Source of the DNA: Bedellia somnulentella
Taxonomy: Eukaryota; Arthropoda; Insecta; Lepidoptera; Bedelliidae
NCBI GenBank assembly: GCA_963576735.1
Contig: OY755178.1
Coordinates: 13,330,001-13,394,000, forward strand
Direction of reading: 5' to 3'
Length of the DNA: 64,000 bases
The notes beneath the pieces were generated by a model. That model was given only the letters and a program-made list of their open reading frames with translations. It ran no database searches and was not told the DNA's origin. The position numbers and the translations under genes are program-made. Positions 48,901 to 58,507 of the stretch are shown here, piece after piece. Within the stretch, counting starts at the first letter, position 1. Each line of letters opens with the position of its first letter.

Positions 48901-51900
48901 AAAGGAAGATGGGTTGTTTCTTATTCGCATTAAATAGTATACTATAAAATTACACAAACTATCTGAGTTCATTAACATTTACTAGTAATAATTGGACGAC
49001 GTCCGTGGTCGAGTGGATAGGTGACTAACTTAATAAAGAATAAATAAAGGTAAGAAAAATTTCGACACAGGCGGGATTCGAACCCGCGACCTCGGGTATA
49101 CGCCCCCGTCGCTCTTGCCAATTGAGCTACCGTGTCAATGGCTGCCAGCGCGAAATTCTTCAATCCTTTATTTCTTTTACACGTTTTAGTAGTGTTTGCG
49201 TTTCCTACCTCCGAATAATACCCACATGAGGTTTTCATGAAGAAAAAGATTTAAATTAGGTGACTAACTTCTCGGTCCGGAGGTATAATATATAATACAA
49301 GTTCTTGTTAGTTTGGGGCTTACTTAATCTGTGTATAATATGTCCTTATATATTTATTTATAATTAATAAAGCATCCACAGATTTTAAAAACATATAGAG
49401 ATATTCGACGGGATTTCGCAAAGCTTAGATTCATTTCACTACTATTCGGAGTTCAAAAGTAATCTACATTGTTTATTTTAATTGCTGTTGCGAATAAAGC
49501 ACAATTATACCGGATGCGTTATTCTTCCACAACAATAACATCATCATAGTATTCACATAACAGATAACGTTTATTGATGAAAGTTTCCGAGTATTTCTAA
49601 TTCCCACGGCATTCCTGACCTTGCGTACCGTTGTTCATATACGGAACCACTTCAAGATCATGATCGATTCTAAGAGCTAATCATACTATTGGTATTTAAC
49701 TTGCAATACATTTTTATACGGCGATTGATAGCCTGAATTCTCTATCAAATTACTTGGCTAAGATACAGATAGTATACCGAATACTCAAAGACTCAAACTT
49801 TCGCGCCATGTATGCCCTAATACTTCGGAAAATCACGTGATATTGTCACCTGGTGTTTAGTTTAGCCACGTTTTGCTTGGTCAGTGTACTCACGTGATAA
49901 GAGTACGAATACAATGTCACAACACTTAGAACAAACTTAGCCATGAGGGTTTCCTCACGATGTTTTCTATCACCGTTAACAGACATGATAAATTAACCAC
50001 ATATATGACTTTAGAAATGACACATTGGAGCAGGCGTAACTCGGGGTTCGAACCGACGCCTCTCTACATGATAAACGCATGTTCCCCCCACTAAGCTATA
50101 TTGTTTGGTATAGCTAATACTATTTTAGTTTTCAATTCTATTTTGTGCTCAAGATCCGGTCTCGGTAATTTTCTAAGGTTTATGCAATCCGTCCTAGTCT
50201 GGCTGGGAAACCTCAGGCTGAATCACTTTCATCACAGATCTATCCACCGAAGGGCTCATAAGCCCACTCAGTAGGGTGTTTTGGCTTTTTTCACCACATT
50301 GGTCAAATGCAGGTTGGTGAAACAGCGCCTTATATTTTAGGTGACTCAAGCCTGACATGTCAGCAAAATCTACATACATACATACATATACTCACGGCTA
50401 TATTTCCCTAGAAGGGGTAGCCAGAGCTAAGGAATTATAAATTCCTCAGCCACTTTTGGAAGTTGAGTGGGGAAAAGATGGTAAAAATAAAGGTTTTTAG
50501 TGATGGGTCTCCAACCGCATCGCCCAAAAATTCAATAAAAAGCCCCAATACCTTTAGTCGCCTTTTACGACACCCGTGGGCAGAGAGGGGTAGCGACATT
50601 CTAAGCCGGCACTACACGGCGCTAAATCTACATACATCTGACAAATTCAAAATCAAGTATTTTTCTAACCCCTCGGAACGAAATACAAGTAGACAGTCAT
50701 ATTTTAATGCAAATCTTGATATCATCCATCTTACGATATAATGGTACAGCAAACAAATCTCAGCAAGTTGCTTCTAACGTAGAAACAAGAACCCACAATC
50801 ACATTAAGCAAATAGAAATGCGTACAAAAAACTTTAATCTATTAAAGCCACTACAATCCAATTTATGGGACTTGTTACCATGACTAGCATACTTAGTGCC
50901 CTACCCAGAGCTCTGCTGTGTCACTAGCGTCAAATCAATCATGGCTACCTTGAAATGTGATGTCATGGCGGAGCTGAACGTCACATGCACTCACGCATTG
51001 TGTGTTTGTTCTACTTTGTATTCTAAAGTGCTTCCTTTATGGCGAATACGTACATAGTTTTATGATTCGCTTTAAAACTGCATTTTCCGAACTAAGTTCT
51101 GTTGTTACTATTGTCTTACGCAGACTCGAAAATAGGTGGACTGAATTTGATGTATATAGCTGTCATAAGTTTTAGGGCTTGAGTGAAGATATTTAGGGAT
51201 AAATAAAAACATTGTTAAAATTGGGCTACTGATCTCAAATGAACTTTGACATTACTACAGGAATATAAATATTAGTAGTCCTAGGATATTTTTATTATCC
51301 ATGACGTTAAAAAAATGATAGTTTTTAACTTAATTTTGAAGAATTAACTTTTTGAGTTTTTTTTTTTACTTTTGATAAAAACCCTTCTAAAATAAAGCAG
51401 TTGCGAATAGGTTGCGTGTCTAGGTTAGGACCAAAAAAACTTACTAACCAAGTTTCTCTCTATCCTGTGCATATACTTTCCAGACACAAGTGGGTACTGA
51501 TGGTGGTTGCAAAATGTGCATCAATATCGTATAAGTTGACTAATTAAGTATGTCATAAAGTATTTAAATAAAGTAATATAAATAAAGTATAATAATTTAT
51601 TTGTGTTTGTTGGGCCGCCACCTACCAGCACTTTTATCTCATTCATTCAAACTAAATGTGTGGAATTTCATTTGGAAATATTTTTAAACAAAACCTTAGT
51701 TAGCAGGCAGAAATACACAGATATATAATTAAGTATAGCTTAGCCATGTGGGTTTCATCACGACCCTTTCCCTCTCCGTTAACAATCATACATATGATCT
51801 TAGATAAGCACATCGGTCTACGCCCAGCTCATGAATTGAACCGACACATCTCCATCAAACCACATTCCAGTTTCAAATTGTCCTCACGTCTATGTTCCCT

Positions 51901-54900
51901 ATAACTTGACTCGATTTGCTAATTACTCTGAAATGCTAACTCCCATTATCAATAATTAATTCAAACAATCCCCAATTGTAGCAACGCATGTGTCCCTCCG
52001 ACGTGAACATGCTGAGCCGCTGGCAGTGGAACCCGCGCCACAACGCCACGTTCGCGGGCGCGCTCACCAGCGACGGGTACATCACCACGCAGCAACTCGC
52101 GCAGGCCTGGCGACAGAAGTACCCGGGACTCTTGACGGATAACAGACATGACTATTTGGTAAGTTTCGAGAGTTTCTTTAGAGTTGATATCATAATTGCA
52201 GCCCATATATCATATCAGAGCGACGGGTACATCACCACGCAGCAACTCGCGCAGGCCTGGCGACAGAAGTACCCGGGACTCTTGACGGATAACAGACATG
52301 ACTATTTGGTAAGTTTCGAGAGTTTCTTTAGAGTTGATATCATAATTGCAGCCCATATATCATATCAGAGCGACGGGTACATCACCACGCAGCAACTCGC
52401 GCAGGCCTGGCGACAGAAGTACCCGGGACTCTTGACGGATAACAGACATGACTATTTGGTAAGTTTCGAGAGTTTCTTTAGAGTTGATATCATAATTGCA
52501 GCCCATATATCATATCAGAGCGACGGGTACATCACCACGCAGCAACTCGCGCAGGCCTGGCGACAGAAGTACCCGGGACTCTTGACGGATAACAGACATG
52601 ACTATTTGGTAAGTTTCGAGAGTTTCTTTAGAGTTGATATCATAATTGCAGCCCATATATCATATCAGAGCGACGGGTACATCACCACGCAGCAACTCGC
52701 GCAGGCCTGGCGACAGAAGTACCCGGGACTCTTGACGGATAACAGACATGACTATTTGGTAAGTTTCGAGAGTTTCTTTAGAGTTGATATCATAATTGCA
52801 GCCCATATATCATATCAGAGCGACGGGTACATCACCACGCAGCAACTCGCGCAGGCCTGGCGACAGAAGTACCCGGGACTCTTGACGGATAACAGACATG
52901 ACTATTTGGTAAGTTTCGAGAGTTTCTTTAGAGTTGATATCATAATTGCAGCCCATATATCATATCAGAGCGACGGGTACATCACCACGCAGCAACTCGC
53001 GCAGGCCTGGCGACAGAAGTACCCGGGACTCTTGACGGATAACAGACATGACTATTTGGTAAGTTTCGAGAGTTTCTTTAGAGTTGATATCATAATTGCA
53101 GCCCATATATCATATCACAGCGACGGGTACATCACCACGCAGCAACTCGCGCAGGCCTGGCGACAGAAGTACCCGGGACTCTTGACGGATAACAGACATG
53201 ACTATTTGGTAAGTTTCGAGAGTTTCTTTAGAGTTGATATCATAATTGCAGCCCATATATCATATCAGAGCGACGGGTACATCACCACGCAGCAACTCGC
53301 GCAGGCCTGGCGACAGAAGTACCCGGGACTCTTGACGGATAATAGACATGAATATTTGGTAAATGGCAGGAGTTTCTTCGGAGTTAATATTATTATTCCG
53401 ACCCATATTTTATGTATCATCATAAAACGAACGACCTAATAGAGAAACTAGATGACAGGAAGTTTCCTACCTTTTCTAGAATTTAGACTACTTTCACTGT
53501 CAGTTAAGGATTTAATAGAATAGAATAGAATAGAAAACTCTTTATTGTACATCAGATATGGAAAAACAATTACAAATACACAGAATGAATTTACAAAAGT
53601 ACAATTGGCGGTCTTATCACTAAAAGCGATCTCTTCCAGACAACCTTTGAATGGAGAGGTCAATAAATTAGAGTCATGTGAGATAGAAGTACAACAACAT
53701 GGTGAAACTGATGACTATGCGTTAATCAAAAAAAAAAAGTCAAAAAGTTTATTTTTCAAAATTAAGTTAAAAATTAACATTTTTTGAACGTCAAATTTTT
53801 TTAAATTTATCATAAGTCCGTTGCTTCGGAAGGTGTTCGTAAAGAGAAGAAGCAACAAAGAAACTCTTTACATTCACATTTTTTTTTTCTGCATCTGCAT
53901 AAACAATACAACAATCCAGTCATACTTAAAAATAATTTTAAAAATATTTTTTTTTATATACTTAATATATATAATTTAATTTGCAACAGTATTATAGCGT
54001 TTCAGTGAGGTAGTGCTTTTTTACCATATCCTTAAAAATAGATTGGGATTTAGCCTGATTTGGGATTTAACAAAGTTATGAAGAATTAAAACACCTACCT
54101 GGGAGGCAGCATTTGAACTCTTTTCCACTTAGGTCTCCAATTAATAAACCAACATTATTTTGCCTTCCAGTTCAAACACTTAAGCGACCAGACATCGAGT
54201 ACCACTTTCAAGGCATTCACGGAGGGACTATTCCGAGCTCAGGCTGAAGGTTATGACATACCCAAACAAGTGGACGATAAACTTTTGGAAGTAAGTTTTG
54301 CAATGAACATTATCCTATAAAATTTATTTGTAGTATAAATACTGAAAATGAATATAAATACCAATACTAAAATAAAGAATTGTTATTGATGTGATTAAAT
54401 CTTTGTAACTGGTTTTTGGCTACAAACAACAGATCCAACCAATATCTCAAACTTTTATCTAAGTTAAGTTAAGCACGACACCGATAGAAAGAGCTGTCCT
54501 GAGCCGACCCCCTTAATGTTATATATATGTTTATACGTTTTAAGTCATCTCTCATCTCTCATGCAAAATTGTATTGTAACATTGTATTCTTTCCAGCCGC
54601 ACAAGAACTGTCCAGCCTGGGTGAAAGATGTCGAGCAAAATAACGATACTTTGACACAACTCTACATTTTCGAATCGAAACAAGATTACAAAGAGGTAAG
54701 AAAACTGCAATCAATAATAAAACAAGTCAAACAGCATAGTTGGCACTTTACATATCTTATATATATGTCTATATATCTTCACTTATCAATTTTGTTATTT
54801 CTGCTGCAGGATGTAATAAAGATATAATTCCTTATTTTATTTAATTTACTATAAATATTGTCAATCTCATCAACAATTTACGTTTCTATTTGAATTTGAA

Positions 54901-57900
54901 AATAAAGATTCTGTTACATATTCTTCAACTACACATCAAATATTGACTTTAAAATTATGAATTGCAGATGATAACGAACATCTCAAAACGCCTCGGTTTC
55001 AACTACGACGTGGACCAAGCCACGGTGAAGAGGATGTATCAGATGTGTCGATACAACAAGGCGTGGGACGTCGTGCCTATATCTCCATGGTGTGCTGTAA
55101 GTTATCATATTAATCCTATTAATATTATGTTGTTATGTTATGTAATATTATAAATGTGAAAGTTTGGATGTTTGAGGCAAAAAGGCTCCTCGAGTACATA
55201 ATGTATTCGAATGAAATTTTGCAGAATGCTAGATAATGACTCAAATTGTAACATAGGATTTACTTATCCCGGAAAAAATAGACCAATAAAATACGAGTAT
55301 TCACAGCTGATTCAATTGAGAGTGCCGGAAAGCACGCCTAAAGTTTTGTCATAAGCAAATTTGACAGTCTGACATTTCTCGTGTCAGCTAGTATTATATA
55401 AAAAAAAAAAACAAAGTTTTGAGTGCTAGTTTAGCCCATGTTCCCGGCTACTTTCTACAATAACTCAAACTTAGCTCAAACGGTCACACTGTGAATTTCC
55501 GAAGAACTAATACTGCTTAACATCACTTGACCCAGAATCCAATTCTTGCTTGGACAAAGCACTCACGTGATAGGGAGCAGGCCTGTAGTCGTTTTGTAAG
55601 AGAACATTGTCATATGACTAATTAGCCACGTGGGGTTCCTCACGATATTTTTCGGGACAATTAAAAACCATGGTAAATTAACCACCTAATTTGAGAAAAG
55701 ACACAATGGTATAGGCCAACTCAGGATTCGAACCCATGCATCTCTGCATGAGAGGCGATGGTTCTTCGCACTGACCTGTTACGGTTATTTATTAATATTT
55801 CAACAATTAGTAGTATTAAAGTCTGCCAACGAATACTAAACCTGCGTTTTAGACTTAGTATTGAGTGCATTATCCAGGGTAGGCTCAGGAACCGCAGGAC
55901 AAAAAGCTGCAGAGCAACCTCAGAAATATTTGTGGTAGTGTATTTTTAACTCATGGTATAAGAACTTAAATTACTTAAAATATTATCATTAAGAGTCGCT
56001 TTTCTATGTTCCTAGGTGTTCACAAAAGATGATCTCAAGAGGTTGGAGTACGCCGAAGATCTCGAAACGTTTTACAAGTACGGATATGGAAATGAACTCA
56101 ATCAGAAAGTTGGATGTGGCCTCGTCAAGGATATGATGAACTTCTTTAATACCCATGTATTTAATGGAGGTAAGAAACATAAAATTTCATAACTTTTGAG
56201 TAATATTATATTATTTCATTCTTGTTTTTGCCGTGTAGTGCCGGTTAATAATGTTACTACCCCTTTCTACCTACGGATGTCGTAAGAGGCAACTCACGAT
56301 ATGGGGCTTTTTAAGTGGTTTTTATGCGATGCGGTTGGAGACCCATCACCAACGATACTTTATTTCTACTATCATCTCTCCTATCAACTTCCAGATGTGG
56401 CTGAGGAGTTTCTAGCTCTGAAGCTCTGGCTATCCCTTTTTTAGGATTTATGGCCGTGAGTATATGTGTGTAAGTATAACATTATTTTAATTCTATAGTG
56501 TTCGTTTAGAATATTATTACCTAGGGCTTGATAAATATTTGGTGAACGATGTTGTTGCTATCCTTTCTTCAATTATTGTTTATTTCAACTGCTACTGCAC
56601 CAGTCTATTTGAGAAGTATTATATACTTTAGCGCAATACTCCGCAATAAACCTGGACCCATTTATCTAGACAGTTTCCAGAAATTTTCCACTACGAAACC
56701 CTAAAACTGCCTTTATATTATTCAAACTCAATAGTGTATATTTATCTTCATCCTTCTTCAGGCTCGTCCGTTGGTTCTGCCCAATAGACAAATCACTTGC
56801 GAATTTTTTGAGGTCTTGTTTTGCTTACTCGTAGTTTATACATTTTTTAAACTCTCGCGGTTTGTGGACATGGACTAGTGGTTTGTAGACCAGTAGGTGT
56901 GCCGAAATGTCGGGCAAACATATCACGTAAGTGGTTTTAAAATGTTCGTTGGTTAATCCCGATTATTATTATTTATACTTATAATAAATCTATAGAGAGG
57001 TCAATTCTGTACATGAAATATATTTTCAAAATAACTATCCGGTGGTGATTAGGGATCGATACTGATGCCAAAAATGCAATCAGTAAAATTTTTGTCTGTC
57101 TGTCTGTCGGTTTGTATGTGCCTTATGGAAACAAAAACTACTCGACGGATTTTAACGAAACTTGGTACAATTATTCTTCATACTCCTGGGCAGGTTTTTG
57201 TATACTTTTCAGCAGAGTAGTAAAGGGGAATTTCGGAAAATTTTGGGAGAACAGGAGAAGTTACTTCGTTTTTTAAGCTTCCGTCGCGTGTGCAGCCTTA
57301 ATGGTTAAACTTACATAGAAATCATGTATGACGGTCGCGTTTCAAGCACTTTGAGATCTGCCTATCGAGCTGACGGTAATTTGCTTTGTCGAGTTGTGAA
57401 CACTTCTCAATTAGTCTTCATCTTTACTCTAAGAGAGCTCGCAGAGAGTCGTTTGGTTTTATTGCCCCGTTGTGCCTGTATCGTCCTGTAGGCGTGTATA
57501 TCTGGACATTTTCCACAAATTTGCCCCTGAAATCATCCAAGTCTATATATTCACCAAAGCATTCGAAACAGTTTAGAAGCTCGAGTTAACAGTATTTGGG
57601 ATCCTGGATTTAGACATGTGCTGGAAGAAGCGTGGATTTTATTAGTCAACGTCGCTTAAACTTTATGCTGAAGTATAATGTGCCTCTACCAACCGGTCAA
57701 GATGACTTGGTGAAAGTTGCAAGAAGCCGATGGATGAAAGCTTTAAAGGCCCGGTCGTTGTGGAAATCTTAGAAGAAGGCATATGTCCAGCTGTGGACGC
57801 CTATTGGCTGATGATCTTATTTTGTAAACATTTGGCAGCTGCTGAGGTCTGAGTAACTTAGAACCACTATACGTTCTAAGTTCCCCAGACCTCAACAGTT

Positions 57901-58507
57901 AACGTTGACGAAGCACAATAGATAAATCAGCCCCAAAATTGGGAATAAAAAGGCATTCTTGCCTAGTTAACATTAACTTAAGCTCATTATAAATATTATT
58001 ATTTTTTTAAATGGGTAGAATTTTTAGGCTTGAAGCTGCCATAGATTAGTTAACTTTGCGGCATGTTTTTCGTTCGGAATACCTAGCCACATAGATAATT
58101 CTAGCAGTGAGCTATAGAATTGGCTGAATATTTTAAAATGTTTAAATACGTTTAGGATAGTTTGACCTTTCAATTGAGTTAACATCTGCAATGGGTTTCC
58201 TTTCTTCAAGATTATAAAATTCATACGCTCGTTAGTTTTCCTGATTTCGACTCATACATATTCAGTTTCTTTATAACTGCTTAATAAAAGTAAGATATTT
58301 TTCCTCAACAGAAGTCCCCCAACAACCCCACACAGTGATCCAGTTCTCCAACGAAGCCGCCATCCTGTCGCTGCACACGGCACTCGGCGCGCACCGCGGC
58401 GTGGCCCCGCTCACCGGCGACAACTACCGCACGCAGTCGCACTCCCGCCACTGGACCACCTCCACTATGGCGCCTTACAATGCTAATATTGCCGCTGTGC
58501 TATATAG
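35104..58507 (+). CDS. Multiple inositol polyphosphate phosphatase 1-like protein (histidine acid phosphatase superfamily), predicted inactive; 3' end outside window
   Basis: Exons: 35104-35269, 47668-47813, 51982-52158, 54171-54290, 54597-54695, 54968-55096, 56016-56169, 58312-58507; phases agree throughout (395 residues plus 2 nt) and the gene continues past the window. An intron ends at 35097, six bases before the ATG, so an upstream 5'UTR exon exists. Residues 1-17 (MRWLLLGVLTLVTSSIA) are a signal peptide. Family landmarks in order: FGTKTAY, GCTPIAFWSLN, VDDKLLE, WVKDVEQNNDTL, ISPWCA, YGYGNELN, VIQFSNEA, MAPYNANIAAVLY. MINPP1 enzymes dephosphorylate inositol polyphosphates in the ER or outside the cell using RHGxRxP and a later HAE. 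Here these read RPGSLNP (exon 2) and NEA (exon 8), so the nucleophilic His, second Arg and proton donor are missing. N-glycosylation sequons: HNAT, NNDT. Exons 3 and 8 are each the start of a tandem array. Exons are much more GC-rich than surroundings. Confidence 0.88.
35580..35790 (+). pseudogene. Degenerate LINE reverse transcriptase fragment in MINPP1-like intron 1
   Basis: Translates in pieces to MMMNVVKTKTM, LVKELVYLSNCFTGV and CEEDIERGMIEVN, matching the KTKTM … VKEFVYLGS … DEDIERRVKKG order of the LINE at 25200-26435. Confidence 0.6.
36363..36514 (+). mobile_element. Inverted tRNA-like retroposon, copy 4: perfect palindrome
   Basis: Flanked by a perfect 12-bp duplication AGGCAATTCTAA (36351-36362 and 36515-36526). 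Positions 36362-36467 are a 106-bp perfect inverted repeat with no spacer, centred on TTCGAA inside the T-arm-like GCGGGGTTCGAACCCCGC. The family tail (CCCCACATGAGGAATTCATG) follows on the right. It lacks the linker and the D-arm half present in other copies. Confidence 0.85.
36755..38525 (+). mobile_element. Non-autonomous Helitron (1771 bp) in MINPP1-like intron 1
   Basis: 5' TCTATACTTATAATAAATC after A; 3' TACCCGTGCGAAGCGGGGCC…CACTAG before T. Same family as 4315-5299, with extra internal sequence (about 37500-38440). No Rep/helicase ORF, so mobilised in trans. Confidence 0.85.
36876..36922. repeat. (TGTC)n microsatellite inside Helitron
   Basis: Tetranucleotide tract of about 12 repeats in the same relative position as the tract at 5131 in the related Helitron. 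Confidence 0.9.
38535..38739 (+). repeat. Direct repeat, copy 1 (right flank of Helitron)
   Basis: Shares about 200 bp with 39592-39811, including CTCGCCAAATAGATGGATTC and AAATTGTGAGCTATTCAAAT. Together with 36590-36754 it forms one older repeat unit split by the Helitron. Confidence 0.75.
38812..39065. repeat. Long near-perfect fold-back repeat (about 110-bp arms)
   Basis: The left arm starts AGGGCCGGCGCTGACTGCCG and the right arm ends in its complement. The arms match almost base for base except for one substitution and a ~10-bp insertion (ACTTTATTTT) in the left arm. The loop (about 25 bp) holds GTTCTGTCCTACCGGGGCCT. Probably a fold-back MITE. Confidence 0.85.
39360..39811 (+). repeat. 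Direct repeat, copy 2 (uninterrupted by Helitron)
   Basis: 39405-39525 resembles 36630-36735 (CCCCTCGGTGGGGAC, TTGAATTGAATACACAT, AACAATTGATGTA), and 39592-39811 resembles 38535-38739. This copy therefore represents the repeat without the 1.77-kb Helitron. Confidence 0.65.
39830..40734. other. Unassigned intron sequence
   Basis: A degenerate SINE A-like remnant is possible near 40020-40190 (AACTCAGCCATTTTCGG … GGGCTAGTGCTATTCTGTGC). Otherwise nothing recognised. Confidence 0.4.
40735..40930 (-). pseudogene. LINE endonuclease-reverse transcriptase 3' fragment
   Basis: Minus-strand translation MERAMLGVSLRDRIRNEI … TGVTDISRRIAKLKALHVEP matches the C-terminal region of insect endonuclease-reverse transcriptases. 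It is followed by the usual GTGGACGTCTATAGGC and (ATG)n end. Truncated. Confidence 0.75.
41515..41709 (-). repeat. SINE family A, with partial internal loss
   Basis: GATACATACATACATATACT to AGCAGACACTACACAGC. Flanks GTGTGAGATA and GTGTGATATA resemble a target duplication. Confidence 0.7.
41710..43600. other. Unassigned intron sequence with degenerate repeats
   Basis: Possible SINE A remnant at 42560-42740 (AAATTCCTCAGGCACATTTG) and a SINE B fragment at 42755-42850 (CACGTGATATTACGGTCAGC, CACGTTTTGCTTGGATAGTG). The rest is AT-rich and unrecognised. Confidence 0.4.
43606..43830 (-). mobile_element. Possible LINE 3' relic
   Basis: Minus-strand GGCCAATGTCCAGCAGTGGA and CTGTTGGCTGCTGATG resemble common lepidopteran LINE 3' ends. 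Heavily mutated. Confidence 0.35.
44411..44479 (+). repeat. 24-bp x 3 tandem repeat
   Basis: Three consecutive copies of CTATAATTTATTGACCTCAC plus ATGA, at the 5' edge of an interspersed repeat that continues to 44620. Confidence 0.9.
44480..44620 (+). repeat. LINE/SINE 3'-tail repeat ending (ATTCT)n
   Basis: AAAGGTTGTCTGGAAGAGAT, GTGATAAGACCACCAATTGT and GTGCAATAAAGAGTTTTC, then a TTCTATTCTATT tail. A second copy in reverse lies at 53519-53663. Confidence 0.65.
44911..44950. repeat. Perfect 18-bp-arm hairpin
   Basis: GATGTAACCTCATAGTTT and its exact complement separated by 4 bases (TATT). Function unknown; could be the centre of a small fold-back element. Confidence 0.8.
44951..45714. other. 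Unassigned intron sequence
   Basis: A CGACCGACCTCAAAAAGGGA segment at 45228 resembles a common lepidopteran repeat. No boundaries found. Confidence 0.35.
45715..45903 (-). repeat. SINE family A, internally deleted
   Basis: CATTCGTATACTCACGGCCA to CTAAGCCGACACTACACGGC, with the central part shortened. Confidence 0.7.
45904..47246. other. Unassigned intron sequence
   Basis: About 1.3 kb in MINPP1-like intron 1. One 94-residue open frame (46137-46421, plus) has no recognisable similarity and is not called. Confidence 0.35.
47247..47622 (-). repeat. tRNA-derived SINE family B, full length
   Basis: CATAACATAA tail, then ACGTTCACGCCGAATATCCC through to the head GATAACCGAGTGTTCTACCC. It ends only 45 bp before MINPP1-like exon 2. 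Confidence 0.85.
47830..48047 (-). repeat. SINE family A, degenerate
   Basis: AAATTCCTCAGCCACATTTG, TATCGTTGGTGATGG and TTAGTGCTATTTTAAGTC retain the A-family order with heavy divergence. Confidence 0.55.
48372..48600 (-). repeat. SINE family B fragment
   Basis: CATTCACGCCGCAAATACCA, CACGTGATAGGGGGCAAGCC and ATGTGGGTTAGCCCACGATG. Head-like sequence reappears at about 48785-48855, so this copy is interrupted. Confidence 0.6.
49032..49257 (+). mobile_element. Inverted tRNA-like retroposon, copy 5, with perfect 13-bp target duplication
   Basis: Flanked by AGGTGACTAACTT at 49019-49031 and 49258-49270. Minus-strand tRNA-like part at about 49063-49136 (GCGGGTTCGAATCCCGC, CTGTGTC). Then the linker TGGCTGCCAGCGCGAAATTC and the tail CCCACATGAGGTTTTCATGA. 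No forward tRNA part. Confidence 0.85.
49271..49799. other. Unassigned intron sequence
   Basis: AT-rich; no gene or repeat recognised. Confidence 0.35.
49800..50105 (-). repeat. SINE family B, diverged
   Basis: ATCACGTGATATTGTCACCT, CCATGAGGGTTTCCTCACGA and the head GGGGTTCGAACCGACGCC (B-box). Confidence 0.7.
50380..50623 (-). repeat. SINE family A, full length with 14-bp target duplication
   Basis: Flanked by AAATCTACATACAT at 50366-50379 and 50624-50637. Both element ends are intact, so this copy defines the family boundaries. Confidence 0.85.
50638..51981. other. Intron before MINPP1-like exon 3
   Basis: Mostly unassigned. A degenerate SINE B fragment lies near 51735-51860 (TAGCCATGTGGGTTTCATCA). 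Confidence 0.4.
52069..53418 (+). repeat. 150-bp x 9 tandem array spanning an exon/5' splice-site boundary of the MINPP1-like gene
   Basis: Units start at 52069, 52219, 52369, 52519, 52669, 52819, 52969, 53119 and 53269. Each has 90 bp of exon (30 codons, from SDGYITTQQL to HDYL) followed by 60 bp starting GTAAGT and ending in CAG. The first unit is the 3' part of real exon 3. Units 1-8 are essentially identical; one G-to-C change precedes unit 8. Unit 9 has AAT and GAA changes in its exon part, and its intron part (GTAAATGGC…) is clearly diverged. Neither part contains a stop in the exon frame, so one frame stays open from 51988 to 53437. Every unit has a donor and an AG acceptor, both phase 0, so any copy number could be spliced in without a frameshift. 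Whether these copies are used is unknown. Confidence 0.95.
53519..53663 (-). repeat. LINE/SINE 3'-tail repeat ending (ATTCT)n
   Basis: Reverse copy of 44480-44620: AATAGAATAGAATAGAA tail, CTCTTTATTGTACATCAGAT, CTTATCACTAAAAGCGATCT. It follows the 150-bp array by about 100 bp. Confidence 0.7.
55142..55391 (+). mobile_element. Helitron-like non-autonomous element
   Basis: AAATGTGAAAGTTTGGATGT to CGTGTCAGCTAG followed by T; homologous in full to 4054-4310 reversed. In the MINPP1-like intron between exons 6 and 7. Confidence 0.6.
55505..55790 (-). repeat. SINE family B, diverged
   Basis: CACGTGATAGGGAGCAGGCC, ACGTGGGGTTCCTCACGATA and the head with B-box GGATTCGAACCCATGC. Confidence 0.7.
56229..56476 (+). 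repeat. SINE family A, full length
   Basis: GCCGTGTAGTGCCGGTTAAT to TTTATGGCCGTGAG and the TATGTG tail, starting 60 bp after MINPP1-like exon 7. Confidence 0.75.
56971..57335 (+). mobile_element. Helitron fragment, 5' part only
   Basis: TATACTTATAATAAATC, a short TGTCTGTCTGTC tract and TCGCGTGTGCAGCCTTAATG match the 5' third of 36755-38525. Truncated at about 57335. Confidence 0.7.
57560..57835 (+). pseudogene. LINE 3'-end relic
   Basis: GTCCAGCTGTGGACGCCTAT and TGGCTGATGATCTTA, preceded by a degraded coding-like stretch, match common LINE 3' ends. Stops and shifts throughout. Confidence 0.45.

Noticed and set aside
51988..53439. A 483-residue open frame read as a repeat protein gene
   Set aside because: It is produced by the tandem array. 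The 60-bp parts begin with a consensus donor in the real exon, and family similarity stops there. Treated as an array, not an independent gene.
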